Assembly (NCBI GenBank): GCA_014799575.1 | Contig: JAAVHS010000019.1 | Span: 1 to 37,941 of the forward strand | Source of the DNA: Clostridiales bacterium | Lineage (GTDB): Bacteria > Bacillota > Clostridia > Christensenellales > UBA3700 | Length of the DNA stretch: 37,941 bases | Direction of reading: 5' to 3' | Shown: positions 15,239 to 24,924 of the stretch, in pieces | Layout: each line of letters opens with the position of its first letter | Position numbering within the stretch: position 1 is the first letter of the stretch | The notes under the pieces: model-generated | The model's input: only the letters and a program-made list of their open reading frames with translations | The model's database searches: none | Told to the model about the DNA's origin: nothing | Position numbers and translations under genes: made by a program

Positions 15239-18200
15239 ATGGATATAAAAAAGAAGAAATTAAAGTGGTATATTGCGCTGCCAGCGTTGATTATTGTATG
15301 CTTGGTAATGATGCTAAGCGCATGGATTTTAGCGTTTAATTTTAATAATGAGAATAATTCGGTTTATGCTTTAACAAATACTAGCAATGCTGTTATTGCC
15401 GGTAATGGCGAGGAATTTTGGGACAGCGCAAGTGGAACGTTTAATAGCGTTGTGACTAATGATCTTATGACAAAATTATTTAACGGTGAAGAGCCTTACG
15501 ACTATATCAATAATAATGGCATTGACGAATTTGGCAGTAAAGTTATTCAGGCTTCTACTATAAATTCAAGGGTTAATAATTCAGAAAACGGTCTTATTGT
15601 AAAACTTGGCGGATTGGAATGGATGGTTGTTTCTTTGACTATTGACAACAACAATAATCCTATTGCGACATTGTTTCTTGCAAATGGACTTCCTAATACT
15701 AATACGCAATTTTATTCTGCGGGTGGGCATAGAGGCGATGATGTTTATAGCGCGAGCACATTAAGACAAGCCACTTTGAATAATGAAAAATTTCAACTAT
15801 TTGCTCAAGGAAATTTTGCAACTCAATATTTAGTACAACCTAAAAATATTGCATATCAACAAAATCAAACTTATAGGTCAAAGGGTGGCACTTATCATTT
15901 GGCAAACGAAGCGCTTTCAGATTTTTCTTCCGGTTGGGGTAGTAAAGGAAATTACAATTCTTCATATTCAATTCGCGGATATAGCTATAATGCATGGGGA
16001 GATGATTATATTTGGACACCATCTCTTACAGAAGTAGGTTCAACCAATTATGTAACAACAAACAGTATTTGGATGATTACAAACACTCAAAGGAAAGCGA
16101 CTAAAGGTACAGATATAGCTTCTTGGACTCGTTCGGGGATGCAAAACTCTTATGATGGTACTTATGCGTTGAATGCGGAAGGCAATGTTACTAATCCTTG
16201 GCAATATAGATATGGTTTGCTTAGACCTGCAATTCATCTAAACTTAAACGGCGTTAAAAATAACTCCGCCTACACTTATAATGACCCATTGAACGTTTCA
16301 ACAGCAATATATAATGGGGCAGGTCAAACGATATTTTCTCTTACGCAAAAACCCGATTGGTATACCACTCATTTTGAAGACGACAATATATTCTCTTATG
16401 AGTTTTATGCGCAGAATGCTATTGTAAACGAAATGAAAGATGCCGGAGAATATTGGGTTAAAGTTGAAATCAAACAATCATTCATAAATCAAGCGCGAGC
16501 AAACGGACAAGACGCATATTTTCGTGGAACGGCAAATACGACTTATGCAGGACAGACAGAAACGAATACCATGCGTTGGTTTAAGTTTACAATAAACAAA
16601 AAGAAAATTGACGTTGACAGTAGTTATAGACTAGACGACTACGGAAATCTTGTAGGAGAGATAACGGCAACTTCGCCGTTTTATCAATGGGATATAGACA
16701 ACAATAAGACTCCGCAGTTTGGTTTGCAATATCTCGTAAACGGAGTTTGGTCAACGAGCGTGCCGCAAAATGCAGGACATTATGAAGTGCGAGCGTACAT
16801 AATAAACGCCGATAATTGCAACTATGAGATTAATAATGCCGGACAAAAACAAATTTATATTGAGCCAAGACCGGTTACAGTTCCGCATTTTACTTATGCG
16901 GGAATTGACCCCAACTATATTTCGGGAACTGTAACAACCGTGCCGTATAACGGTGAAAGGCAAACGTTTATACTTGTCAACAACGTTGACAATACCGCGC
17001 TTTCGGATATCAGCTCGGATTATACTACGACGGGCGGTTTCAGTATTTCGGGTTCTCAATTTTCCGCTCAGAACGTAGGCGACTATACCGTTACGTTGAG
17101 CCTCGCAGACCCTGCAAACACGGTGTGGGCGGATGCAAGCAATAATCCGTCGGACACAAGAACGATTACGCTCAAAATTACGAAAGCTCCGCTTACGGTC
17201 GAATTTGAAAACGATACAGTGACAAGTTGGGAAAAAGGAGATAGAGAGTATATTTATATCAACGTCAGTGGCGCGTTGACGGGCGAAACGCCTGATTTGA
17301 ATATAACTTACACGGAAGGCGGAGGAAGTTCAAGCAATGCAAATTGGGAAGTTGAATCTCGAAATGGCGACACTATCCGAATAAAAGTGAATCCGGAGAC
17401 TTTATCAATCGGTACGCAATATACCTTAAACGTTGCGCTTTCCAATAGGTCGGTAAATGACAACTATACGCTTGACAACGACCCGACGACGTCTTTTACG
17501 TTTGTTATTTTGGCGTCTACTATTAGTAATATACCTATTCAGTGGCAATACGAAAACTCCCTTTTAGGAGCGGGTAACGCTACTGCAGGAATCGAGGTGA
17601 ATTACAACGGGTATCCTTATACCTTCTCGCTAAAAGAAACGGACTTGCCAAGAGGACTCAACGTGGCATATTCTTCAACTCGAACGGCAACGAATGCGGG
17701 AAGTTATTCCACAACAGTTACTTTTACAGCGCAAGAGGGGTATTCGCTTGCCGATGAGTACAATCGTCCATTCACAATAAATTGGACTATTAAACCTATT
17801 GAGTTTGACCTTGCGACGATAAGATGGCAGTCCAACCCAACGTACAATGGCTCTCTTCAAACGGTAGACCCAACGAATTTGCCCGATTGGCTTACAAGCG
17901 TAGAGCCGCCTTCGGCGTCAAGTAAACGTAAGATAGAACCCGGGGATTATGAGTTCACTTATAAAATCGTCGCCGATAATAATCATATATTCGTCATTTC
18001 AACTATGCCGTCGGGAGATAGCGCAAGAATTCTTGAAGGCTCTACCGATAGAACTGCCGAGATTACGCATAGTTGGAAAATAGAAAAAATCGTCATTGAA
18101 GTATCTAATTTCGACGGAAGATGGTCAAGCCGCTCTCATACGGACGGCAACGGCATCGTTTACTATCTGAAAGTGCCCAACGTATATTCAAGTTTTGAAG

Positions 18201-21200
18201 ACCAACTTGAACTTAAATATTACAACTCGCCAAATTTCGTTGAAGAAAACGAGGTCGATTTAATCAACGGCTTTACGGTAAACACCAGCGACGCAGAGAC
18301 GTACTATATTAAAGTGTCTTTGAGAGAGGGATGTCAAAATCATTATAGAATTTATAATGAGAATCAAGACTACGATTACGCTTGGATTTCAATTCGAGTC
18401 GGCGGAAATTATATCTATATAGATATTACGGTAAATCAAAGTGAATTTGTTTACAACGGAAGCGCGCGCCCTGTTGACATTGTTGCGCAAGGCGAAACTC
18501 CGATAATTACTTATTACAACGGTCTTTCCGAGAGCGACGGAGTTTTATCGAGTGCGCCAAAGGACGTTGGACAATATCTTGTTACGATTTCTTTTGAAGA
18601 CGAAACTTGTATTCCGACGATTAGAACGCTTACTCTTAACATAAGCGCGCTTGAACTTTCAACGGATGGATGGAATAGCGCAAGCGGAAGAACTGCGCCG
18701 ACAGTCAACGTTATTGCAAGCGCAACAGATTTGGCAGTTGACGTAAATACTCTATTTGTATATAAAGTTTTTGACGCAAGCGGAGCGCCTGTTGATATAA
18801 ATAATCTTGCATACAACACGGCTTATACTATCAGTATAGAGATTGCGGAAAGTGAAATCGGAAACGTACATTTCGCTGATGACGCGGAGAGGGTATTAAG
18901 TTTTAGGACAGAGATAGACCCTGAAAACCCACCGCAAAAAATCGCGAAACCGAATTTTGTAAAAGACGTTTATATGTGGACGGGCGATGATATCACTTTT
19001 GAAATTGCCGACTGGGATAATTACAGTCAGTGGCTGTATATAGAGGAAACCGACGGAATTTCGCTTCTTACGCAACAAAATTGCGATACGTATCATATTA
19101 CGTTGAAATTTATAGACAGCGTCAATTTCCAATGGCTTGAAGACGATACCAACGACGACCTTGTCTTAGAATATAGAATTATTCCAAGAGCGCTTGATTT
19201 GCCGCAAATAGACGATGAAATCAAATACAACGGCGAGGAAGTGAATATTTACGACCATATATCGCCGTCAGGCAACTGGGAAAGATGGGTGGTTGAAGTT
19301 TCCGGAAGTTCGCTTGAAACTAATGCGGGAAAATATAGTTTGACCTTCAAACTTAATCCTGATTTTGCAGACAGTATTGGTTGGTCAAATACGTTGACGA
19401 CAACTCCTCAAAGCGGCGTTACGTATGCTCTCAATGATGACGGTGAGATTGAAGTAACAATAAATTGGGAGATTAAACCTGCTAGAATAACGGCAGTTTG
19501 GAATACCGAGGGCGAAATACCGACTTTGAGCGGACTGAGCGAAGAGCAAAGTCAGTTGATAGAATACGTGTATACGGATAGCGAGGGAAGCGTCGTTGAA
19601 GACGTGACGTCGCTTGAAGCGGGTACGTATACGGTGACGGCAAGGATAAAGAGCGAGTACGCGGGCAACTACGTATTCGAAGACGTAGACGGACAAGTTT
19701 TGGCGAACGCGACTTCGACGGAAAAGTCTTTTGAGATAAAGGCGGAAGAGCCTGAGAATCCCGACGAGCCGATAGTTCCTGTCGACCCGACAAACCCTGA
19801 AGATCCCGAACCGCCTGTGACAAGTTTTGACTTCAGCAAGATACTTGACGCGATTAAAAACAATTGGCAACCTATTCTTAGCATTGTCAGCATATTGCTT
19901 ACTATCATATTTATGAGCAAGGGTATTGGCTATGCTGGCAAGAAAAAGAAGGCGAAGAAGACTATAGAGAAGAGATATACCGCATACTACGTAATAAGCG
20001 GAGTAGGCTTGTTCGGCTTACCGAATACTACTTGGACGGTAATCGCTTGTATACTTGCGGGAGTGGCTGTGCTTGCGTTTATCTTCATGCTATTGCAAAA
20101 GAGAGCTTATAATAAAGCGTTGGAAGAAATGGAGGACGCGAAAGAAGATTACAATAGGAATATGTTCATGCAAGGTAATATGAATGGCGGTATGGGTATG
20201 AACGGCGGAATGGGTATGGCAGGACAAGCGGGAGTAGTATACCAACAACCGCAGTTCGCTATTGAAGATATGCGCGGAATGATAAACGAGGCAATGTCAA
20301 ATATGTTGCCAACTGTGACGCAATACTTACCGCAACAAGCGTCGGTGAACGACGAACTCGTTCAACAACTCATTGACCAAAACGAGCGCAACGAAGAGAT
20401 TATTCGCAATATGGCGCAAGAGCACGAAATGCTTATGCAGAAGTTTGCCGAGCAACAAAAAGAAAGCGTTGACGAAGACGTAATCGAGAAGTTGGTCGAG
20501 AAACTCGCTAAGCAACAAGTCGCGGTAGAGAAAGAGGCTGAAAAGGAAGTCGCTTCGGCAGTCGTCAATGAAAAGACTCTCGAAGAGTTGAAAGAGACGA
20601 TTAGAGAAGAAATTCAGACTCAAATGACCGCCAAAGCGGAGAAAGCCGAAAAGGACGAGAAAGACGAAAAAATCGAGATGCTTTTGAGGGCAAACGAAAA
20701 TCTAATGCACAATCAAGAAATCTTGATGGAGAAACTCGCTAATCAAGAGAAAGCGTTGGAAGAGAAAATGGCGGTTACGACAAACGCGTCTTCAAGCGAA
20801 AAGTCTTCTATAGAAATGGAAAGACTTAGACTTAATCAAGAAATGTTGATGCATAGAATAAACGACTTGGCAATGAACACTGCTCTCAACAGCAGACAGC
20901 AATTCGTACCTATCATGCAACAACCGACAGAGAGAATAATCGAAAAGCCCGTCGAGAAGATAGTGGAGAAGGAAGTCAAGGTCGAAGTCCCCGTCGAGAA
21001 GATTGTCGAGAAAGAAGTCGTCAAGGAAGTTCCCGTACCCGTTGAAGTCGAGAAAATCGTCGAGGTAGAGAAAGTAGTTTCTATGCCGGTTGAGAAACCC
21101 AAAAAGGAAGTCGCGCCAAGACTTACGCTCGACGAGGCTTACGCGAAGTTGTCAGCTACGCAAAAGAAGATTTTCGATACGTTGAAAAACTATGCGATGA

Positions 21201-21511
21201 GCAAAGATAAGTGCAAAGAAAAGAAGTCGACTTACTTCACGGTATTAGGACAGTCTACGGTCAATCCGTTAGTCAAATTGACAATCAAGAAAAACACAAC
21301 GGTCGCAATGTTCAAGATGGAAGACGAATACTTTAAAGACATTCGCAAGAACGCAGGCAGTGACGGCACAAAGATGAAAGTCAAAGAGACGGAACTCATT
21401 GTCGGCGACAATCAAGCACTCTCCACCGCAAAGGAAATGATTGACCTTCGCGAAGATCAAATCGAACGGTATAATGAGTATCTCAAAGAACAAAAATCTA
21501 TGAGGAAGTAG
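15239..21511 (+). CDS. Giant modular surface/membrane protein (DUF6273-like domain, MBG-like repeats, coiled coil, conserved C-terminal domain)
   Basis: 2090 residues. The order is: Lys-rich start and hydrophobic signal/anchor (about 11-33); a DUF6273-like domain (about 115-335, with IWTPSLTEVG and LLRPAIHLNL); and many MBG-like modules (about 350-1450), marked by YNG near the start and AGxYxVTV-like ends. A Pro/Glu/Asp linker (about 1500-1528) is followed by a hydrophobic segment (about 1543-1561), KKKKAKK, a second hydrophobic stretch (about 1585-1619) and a Gly/Met-rich patch. A long coiled coil (about 1665-1890), VEK/VPVEK repeats (about 1900-1955) and a 130-residue C-terminal domain shared with the gene at 1-1742 complete it. 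The start has GAGG 5 bases upstream. It is monocistronic between terminators. It probably displays or senses something outside the cell while a long helical arm lies on the other side, but the function is unknown and topology is uncertain. Confidence 0.85.
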   Translation: MDIKKKKLKWYIALPALIIVCLVMMLSAWILAFNFNNENNSVYALTNTSNAVIAGNGEEFWDSASGTFNSVVTNDLMTKLFNGEEPYDYINNNGIDEFGSKVIQASTINSRVNNSENGLIVKLGGLEWMVVSLTIDNNNNPIATLFLANGLPNTNTQFYSAGGHRGDDVYSASTLRQATLNNEKFQLFAQGNFATQYLVQPKNIAYQQNQTYRSKGGTYHLANEALSDFSSGWGSKGNYNSSYSIRGYSYNAWGDDYIWTPSLTEVGSTNYVTTNSIWMITNTQRKATKGTDIASWTRSGMQNSYDGTYALNAEGNVTNPWQYRYGLLRPAIHLNLNGVKNNSAYTYNDPLNVSTAIYNGAGQTIFSLTQKPDWYTTHFEDDNIFSYEFYAQNAIVNEMKDAGEYWVKVEIKQSFINQARANGQDAYFRGTANTTYAGQTETNTMRWFKFTINKKKIDVDSSYRLDDYGNLVGEITATSPFYQWDIDNNKTPQFGLQYLVNGVWSTSVPQNAGHYEVRAYIINADNCNYEINNAGQKQIYIEPRPVTVPHFTYAGIDPNYISGTVTTVPYNGERQTFILVNNVDNTALSDISSDYTTTGGFSISGSQFSAQNVGDYTVTLSLADPANTVWADASNNPSDTRTITLKITKAPLTVEFENDTVTSWEKGDREYIYINVSGALTGETPDLNITYTEGGGSSSNANWEVESRNGDTIRIKVNPETLSIGTQYTLNVALSNRSVNDNYTLDNDPTTSFTFVILASTISNIPIQWQYENSLLGAGNATAGIEVNYNGYPYTFSLKETDLPRGLNVAYSSTRTATNAGSYSTTVTFTAQEGYSLADEYNRPFTINWTIKPIEFDLATIRWQSNPTYNGSLQTVDPTNLPDWLTSVEPPSASSKRKIEPGDYEFTYKIVADNNHIFVISTMPSGDSARILEGSTDRTAEITHSWKIEKIVIEVSNFDGRWSSRSHTDGNGIVYYLKVPNVYSSFEDQLELKYYNSPNFVEENEVDLINGFTVNTSDAETYYIKVSLREGCQNHYRIYNENQDYDYAWISIRVGGNYIYIDITVNQSEFVYNGSARPVDIVAQGETPIITYYNGLSESDGVLSSAPKDVGQYLVTISFEDETCIPTIRTLTLNISALELSTDGWNSASGRTAPTVNVIASATDLAVDVNTLFVYKVFDASGAPVDINNLAYNTAYTISIEIAESEIGNVHFADDAERVLSFRTEIDPENPPQKIAKPNFVKDVYMWTGDDITFEIADWDNYSQWLYIEETDGISLLTQQNCDTYHITLKFIDSVNFQWLEDDTNDDLVLEYRIIPRALDLPQIDDEIKYNGEEVNIYDHISPSGNWERWVVEVSGSSLETNAGKYSLTFKLNPDFADSIGWSNTLTTTPQSGVTYALNDDGEIEVTINWEIKPARITAVWNTEGEIPTLSGLSEEQSQLIEYVYTDSEGSVVEDVTSLEAGTYTVTARIKSEYAGNYVFEDVDGQVLANATSTEKSFEIKAEEPENPDEPIVPVDPTNPEDPEPPVTSFDFSKILDAIKNNWQPILSIVSILLTIIFMSKGIGYAGKKKKAKKTIEKRYTAYYVISGVGLFGLPNTTWTVIACILAGVAVLAFIFMLLQKRAYNKALEEMEDAKEDYNRNMFMQGNMNGGMGMNGGMGMAGQAGVVYQQPQFAIEDMRGMINEAMSNMLPTVTQYLPQQASVNDELVQQLIDQNERNEEIIRNMAQEHEMLMQKFAEQQKESVDEDVIEKLVEKLAKQQVAVEKEAEKEVASAVVNEKTLEELKETIREEIQTQMTAKAEKAEKDEKDEKIEMLLRANENLMHNQEILMEKLANQEKALEEKMAVTTNASSSEKSSIEMERLRLNQEMLMHRINDLAMNTALNSRQQFVPIMQQPTERIIEKPVEKIVEKEVKVEVPVEKIVEKEVVKEVPVPVEVEKIVEVEKVVSMPVEKPKKEVAPRLTLDEAYAKLSATQKKIFDTLKNYAMSKDKCKEKKSTYFTVLGQSTVNPLVKLTIKKNTTVAMFKMEDEYFKDIRKNAGSDGTKMKVKETELIVGDNQALSTAKEMIDLREDQIERYNEYLKEQKSMRK
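21119..21511 (+). repeat. Duplicated 3' domain, copy 2 (paralogous with 1347-1742)
   Basis: About 393 bp encoding the C-terminal domain of the giant protein, nearly identical in protein and highly similar in DNA to the end of the first gene. The coiled-coil regions upstream are related but clearly more diverged. Confidence 0.85.
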
Positions 21512-21530
21512 TATAGTGTGAATAGTGATA

Positions 21531-21561
21531 AAAAAGAGCAAGCGGACTGCTTGCTCTTTTT
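21531..21561. terminator. Bidirectional terminator between the giant gene and the GDPD gene
   Basis: AAAAAGAGCAAGC, loop GGACT, GCTTGCTCTTTTT: a 13-bp perfect stem with T-runs on both strands. It serves the giant gene (plus) and the GDPD gene (minus). Confidence 0.92.
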
Positions 21562-21575
21562 TATTGTAGTAAAAA

Positions 21576-22346
21576 TCATTTTTTGTACTTAACTCGATTA
21601 TACTCGGTATCGGGCGCGTTGATGTAGTCGTCCGACTTTATGTTCGTTTCGAAAATCATATTGTCGGTATTGGCGAGGGCAAGTTTGAGTTGCTCGGGAG
21701 TGCGTACAGTCCAAGTCACGACTATCAATTCGGGATTGAGTTTTTTAAGTTTTTGATAATATTTGCTCGGTAAGTTCTTAATGCTTACCGCCAAAAAGTC
21801 GACGTACTTATGCTGTTTGCATACGCGTACCATAAGTTTATGCAAAGCGTAATAATCGCATAGTTGACCCAACATTACTTCCGGGTGATTTTTCGCCCAC
21901 CAGCGGACAATTCTGGGATCAAAGGATTCGATACAGTAGTTGCCTTTATAGTTCCTTAATTCTTCCCACACTTGCGAGCATGTCGCTTCTACCGCCCGTT
22001 GCGGTTTGATTTCAATGACCAAGTTCACGCGACCTGCGACGGTGTCAAGTACTTGCGCAAACGTCGGGATAGAGTAGTCGGTATTCATAAGCTTGTATTC
22101 GTCAAGGCGGGAAGTGTCGATTTCTTTGACTTTGCCGTCTCTAAGACAAGTGCGGTTGAGCTTTGAGTCGTGATGCACGATAAGTTCTCCGTCGTTGGTG
22201 CGCCATACGTCGAATTCTATGCCATAACCGTGTTTTATCGCATTTTCAAACGCGCCGAGCGAGTTTTCGGGCAACGTCTTGTTGTCGTGAAGTCCGCGGT
22301 GCGCGACTACCGTCTTTGTAAGCCAACTTGTTTTATTCTTTTCCAT
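21576..22346 (-). CDS. Glycerophosphodiester phosphodiesterase family protein
   Basis: Hydrolyses glycerophosphodiesters to glycerol 3-phosphate and an alcohol. Its 256 residues lack a signal peptide, so it is a cytoplasmic UgpQ-type enzyme. GDPD landmarks are VVAHRGLHD at the start (catalytic His), LPENSLGAFENAI, the metal ligands in GIEFDVWRTNDGELIVHHD, and LVIEIKPQ. A good AAGGAG ribosome site precedes the ATG. It follows the LUD gene by 12 bp and is probably co-transcribed with it. Confidence 0.93.
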   Translation of the reverse strand: MEKNKTSWLTKTVVAHRGLHDNKTLPENSLGAFENAIKHGYGIEFDVWRTNDGELIVHHDSKLNRTCLRDGKVKEIDTSRLDEYKLMNTDYSIPTFAQVLDTVAGRVNLVIEIKPQRAVEATCSQVWEELRNYKGNYCIESFDPRIVRWWAKNHPEVMLGQLCDYYALHKLMVRVCKQHKYVDFLAVSIKNLPSKYYQKLKKLNPELIVVTWTVRTPEQLKLALANTDNMIFETNIKSDDYINAPDTEYNRVKYKK

Positions 22347-22358
22347 AAGGGTCTCCTT

Positions 22359-22970
22359 TTAGTATCCCAAAGTTTCGTCTATGATTACGACGTATACGTT
22401 ATCCTGATATTTCGTGGGGTGGTGTGAAATGAGCGTCGCGTTGCAGATACAGTCTTTGCTGTCGCAATAACAACACTGTCCGCTCGTCGCGCAAGGCGTG
22501 TTTTTGTTGCATCTTACTGCATTAGGCGGAGCGGCAACGTTGCGAGCCCTATCTATTGCGCTTGCAAGATCGGGCGTGATTTTATTCGTACCTAAGACGT
22601 AAAGTATATTTTTTACTCCAAAAGCCAAGGCAGCGATTCTGTTGGCTGTTCCGTCGATATTCACGAAGTCGCCTTCTTCGCTCAACGCGTTGGTAGAGGA
22701 TACGTACCAATCCGCCGAACCTGCAAGTTTATATATGTTTTCTCTTTTTTGCATTGGGTCGGTAATCGAATGCGAATACACGGAGTTGCCTCTATTATAA
22801 AGCATAACGTCGAGCCCGAGATTTTTTACCGTCATACTTCCGCCAAAGCCTACGCTGGATTCTTGCGGAATAAGTTTGAGTATAAATTCGAGCGCGCTCT
22901 CTTTGTCTTTGAAAAAGAAAGGTTTGAAGCCCTTTCTAGTGAGATTGTCAAGTACTTTTTCTATTTGCAT
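22359..22970 (-). CDS. LUD-domain (LutC/DUF162-type) protein
   Basis: About 203 residues of the stand-alone LUD family, annotated as lactate utilisation proteins although substrates are mostly unproven. Landmarks are SVGFGGSMTVKNLGL, the DWYVSSTNALSEEGDFVNIDG segment, GTNKI, and a C-terminal cysteine-rich stretch (CNKNTPCATSGQCCYCDSKD) that is normal in this subfamily and may bind metal or Fe-S. The ORF track starts at a TTG (22994). I use ATG 22970, which has GGGGGT upstream. LutA and LutB partners are absent, so the lactate link is weak. Confidence 0.87.
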   Translation of the reverse strand: MQIEKVLDNLTRKGFKPFFFKDKESALEFILKLIPQESSVGFGGSMTVKNLGLDVMLYNRGNSVYSHSITDPMQKRENIYKLAGSADWYVSSTNALSEEGDFVNIDGTANRIAALAFGVKNILYVLGTNKITPDLASAIDRARNVAAPPNAVRCNKNTPCATSGQCCYCDSKDCICNATLISHHPTKYQDNVYVVIIDETLGY

Positions 22971-22989
22971 AATTACCCCCAATTTGCTC

Positions 22990-23007
22990 GGCAAAAGCCA
23001 TTTTGCC
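22990..23007. repeat. Short perfect palindrome in the leader of the LUD gene
   Basis: GGCAAAA, loop GCCA, TTTTGCC, located between a TATAAT-like -10 on the minus strand (23022-23027) and the ribosome site of the LUD gene. It could be an operator or an mRNA hairpin. Confidence 0.4.
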
Positions 23008-23037
23008 TACCGTATATAAATATTATACTAAATATAT

Positions 23038-23066
23038 TTGCTAAAATCTAGATTTTTTTATATAAT
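23038..23066 (+). promoter_or_regulatory. Sigma-A-like promoter for lepA
   Basis: TTGCTA, 17 bp, TATAAT, 61 bp before the chosen lepA start. The TTG used by the ORF track as a start is the -35 box itself. Confidence 0.6.
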
Positions 23067-23127
23067 TATTAAAATAGAGCGTCACTTATTCAGAGTCTCT
23101 TATAAAAACAGCAACGTAGAGGAAGTT

Positions 23128-24924
23128 ATGCCTAAAAATCAAGACAACATCAGAAACTTTTGTATAGTCGCGCATATCGACCACGGCAAGAGCACTTTGG
23201 CGGATTGCATTATGGACGTTACGCAGACGGTGGCGAAGCGCGACGCTAAGGAACAACTTCTCGACAGTATGGATATCGAGAGGGAGAGAGGCATTACCAT
23301 AAAGCTTACGCCCGTAACGATGAAATACGAATATCAGGGCAAAGAATATATCTTCAATCTTATTGACACGCCCGGGCACGTCGACTTCACCTACGAGGTT
23401 TCGCGTTCGCTCAAAGCGTGCGAGGGCGCAATCTTGATTGTCGACGCGTCGCAAGGCATAGAGGCGCAGACGCTCACCAACGTCTATCTCGCGCTTGACA
23501 ACGACCTTGAAATTTTGCCCGTCATCAACAAAATCGACTTGCCGTCCGCCCGTCCCGACGAGGTAAAGGCGGAAATCGAGGACGTAATCGGTCTTGACGC
23601 GCAAGACGCACCGTTGATATCCGCAAAGGAATGCATAGGCATAGAAGAGGTCTTAAAGCAAGTAATAGAACTTTTGCCTCCGCCGAGCGGAGATTACGAC
23701 AAGCCGTTCAAGGCGTTGATATTCGACTCGTATTACGATTCGTATAAAGGCGCAATATCCTTTATCAGAGTTTTCGACGGCGAAGTAAAGCCGGGCGATA
23801 GAATAAGAATGTGCGTCACGGGCAAGGAATTCGACGTGACGGAAGTGGGCGTATTCGTTCCTAAAATGCAAGCGAAAGATTCGCTTTCGGCGGGCGACGT
23901 AGGCTATTTGTGCGCTAGTATCAAAAACGTCAGCGACACCAAAGTCGGGGATACGATACTCTTTGCCGACGATAGGACGAGCACGCCGCTTGACGGCTAT
24001 AAAGAAGCGTCGCCTATGGTCTTCTCGGGTATTTATCCTGCAGACGGCTCGAAGTACAACGACTTGAAAGACGCTTTGGAAAAACTCAAACTCAACGACG
24101 CGTCGCTTATGTACGAACCCGAAGTATCGACTGCGCTCGGATTTGGTTTCAGATGCGGATTTTTGGGCTTGCTTCACATGGAAATCATACAAGAGAGGTT
24201 GGAAAGAGAATTCGATCTCGACCTCGTTACGACCGCGCCAAGCGTTTCGTATAAAGTAATCAAGACCAACGGCGAGGAATTGATTGTATCCAATCCGTCC
24301 AACTTACCGCCTGCGGGCGATATCGACCACATGGAAGAGCCTGTCGTCAACGCTTTTATCTATACGCCGCCTGATTACGTCGGCGCGATTATGGAACTTT
24401 GTCAGGATAAGAGAGGTGAATTCATCAACCTTACTTACCTTGACGCCACGAGAGTGAGAATTGACTACGTCATGCCACTGAATGAGATTATTTACGACTT
24501 TTTCGATTCGCTCAAGTCGCGTACGCGCGGTTACGCAAGCCTAGACTATGAGATTGCCGACTACAAGAGAAGCGACCTTGTAAAACTCGATATGCTCCTC
24601 AACGGCGAGATTTGCGACGCTTTGAGCCTAATCGTACACAAAGACAAGGCGTACGCAAGAGGCAGAGGTATTGCCGAAAAATTGAAAGAAGTCATACCTC
24701 GTCAACTCTTTGAAGTGCCTATCCAAGCGGCTATCGGAGGAAAAGTCATTGCAAGAGAGACCGTCAAAGCAATGCGCAAAGACGTGCTTGCAAAGTGCTA
24801 CGGCGGAGATATCACGAGAAAGAAAAAGTTGCTCGAAAAGCAAAAAGAGGGCAAGAAGAGAATGAGGCAGGTCGGTTCGGTAGAGGTGCCGAGCGAAGCC
24901 TTTATGACGATTTTGAAGATATAG
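23128..24924 (+). CDS. lepA: Elongation factor 4 (LepA)
   Basis: Ribosome-associated translational GTPase affecting initiation and back-translocation. With the start at ATG 23128 the protein has 598 residues, the standard LepA length; the ORF track's earlier TTG falls inside the promoter, and GAGGAAG precedes this ATG. Motifs are the P-loop AHIDHGKS (about residues 15-22), RGITIKL in switch I, DTPGHVDF in switch II, and [10 protein letters not shown]. The C-terminal LepA-specific block includes [17 protein letters not shown] and [18 protein letters not shown]. The following hemW gene gives the classic lepA-hemW pair. Confidence 0.98.
   Translation: MPKNQDNIRNFCIVAHIDHGKSTLADCIMDVTQTVAKRDAKEQLLDSMDIERERGITIKLTPVTMKYEYQGKEYIFNLIDTPGHVDFTYEVSRSLKACEGAILIVDASQGIEAQTLTNVYLALDNDLEILPVINKIDLPSARPDEVKAEIEDVIGLDAQDAPLISAKECIGIEEVLKQVIELLPPPSGDYDKPFKALIFDSYYDSYKGAISFIRVFDGEVKPGDRIRMCVTGKEFDVTEVGVFVPKMQAKDSLSAGDVGYLCASIKNVSDTKVGDTILFADDRTSTPLDGYKEASPMVFSGIYPADGSKYNDLKDALEKLKLNDASLMYEPEVSTALGFGFRCGFLGLLHMEIIQERLEREFDLDLVTTAPSVSYKVIKTNGEELIVSNPSNLPPAGDIDHMEEPVVNAFIYTPPDYVGAIMELCQDKRGEFINLTYLDATRVRIDYVMPLNEIIYDFFDSLKSRTRGYASLDYEIADYKRSDLVKLDMLLNGEICDALSLIVHKDKAYARGRGIAEKLKEVIPRQLFEVPIQAAIGGKVIARETVKAMRKDVLAKCYGGDITRKKKLLEKQKEGKKRMRQVGSVEVPSEAFMTILKI

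Noticed and set aside
15239-21511. LPXTG sorting signal or S-layer homology domains in the giant protein
   Set aside because: No such motif was found; the protein continues with a coiled coil and a conserved domain after the membrane segments.
22359-22970. Calling the LUD protein a functional LutC in a lactate oxidation complex
   Set aside because: LutA and LutB are not adjacent, and stand-alone LUD proteins are of uncertain function.
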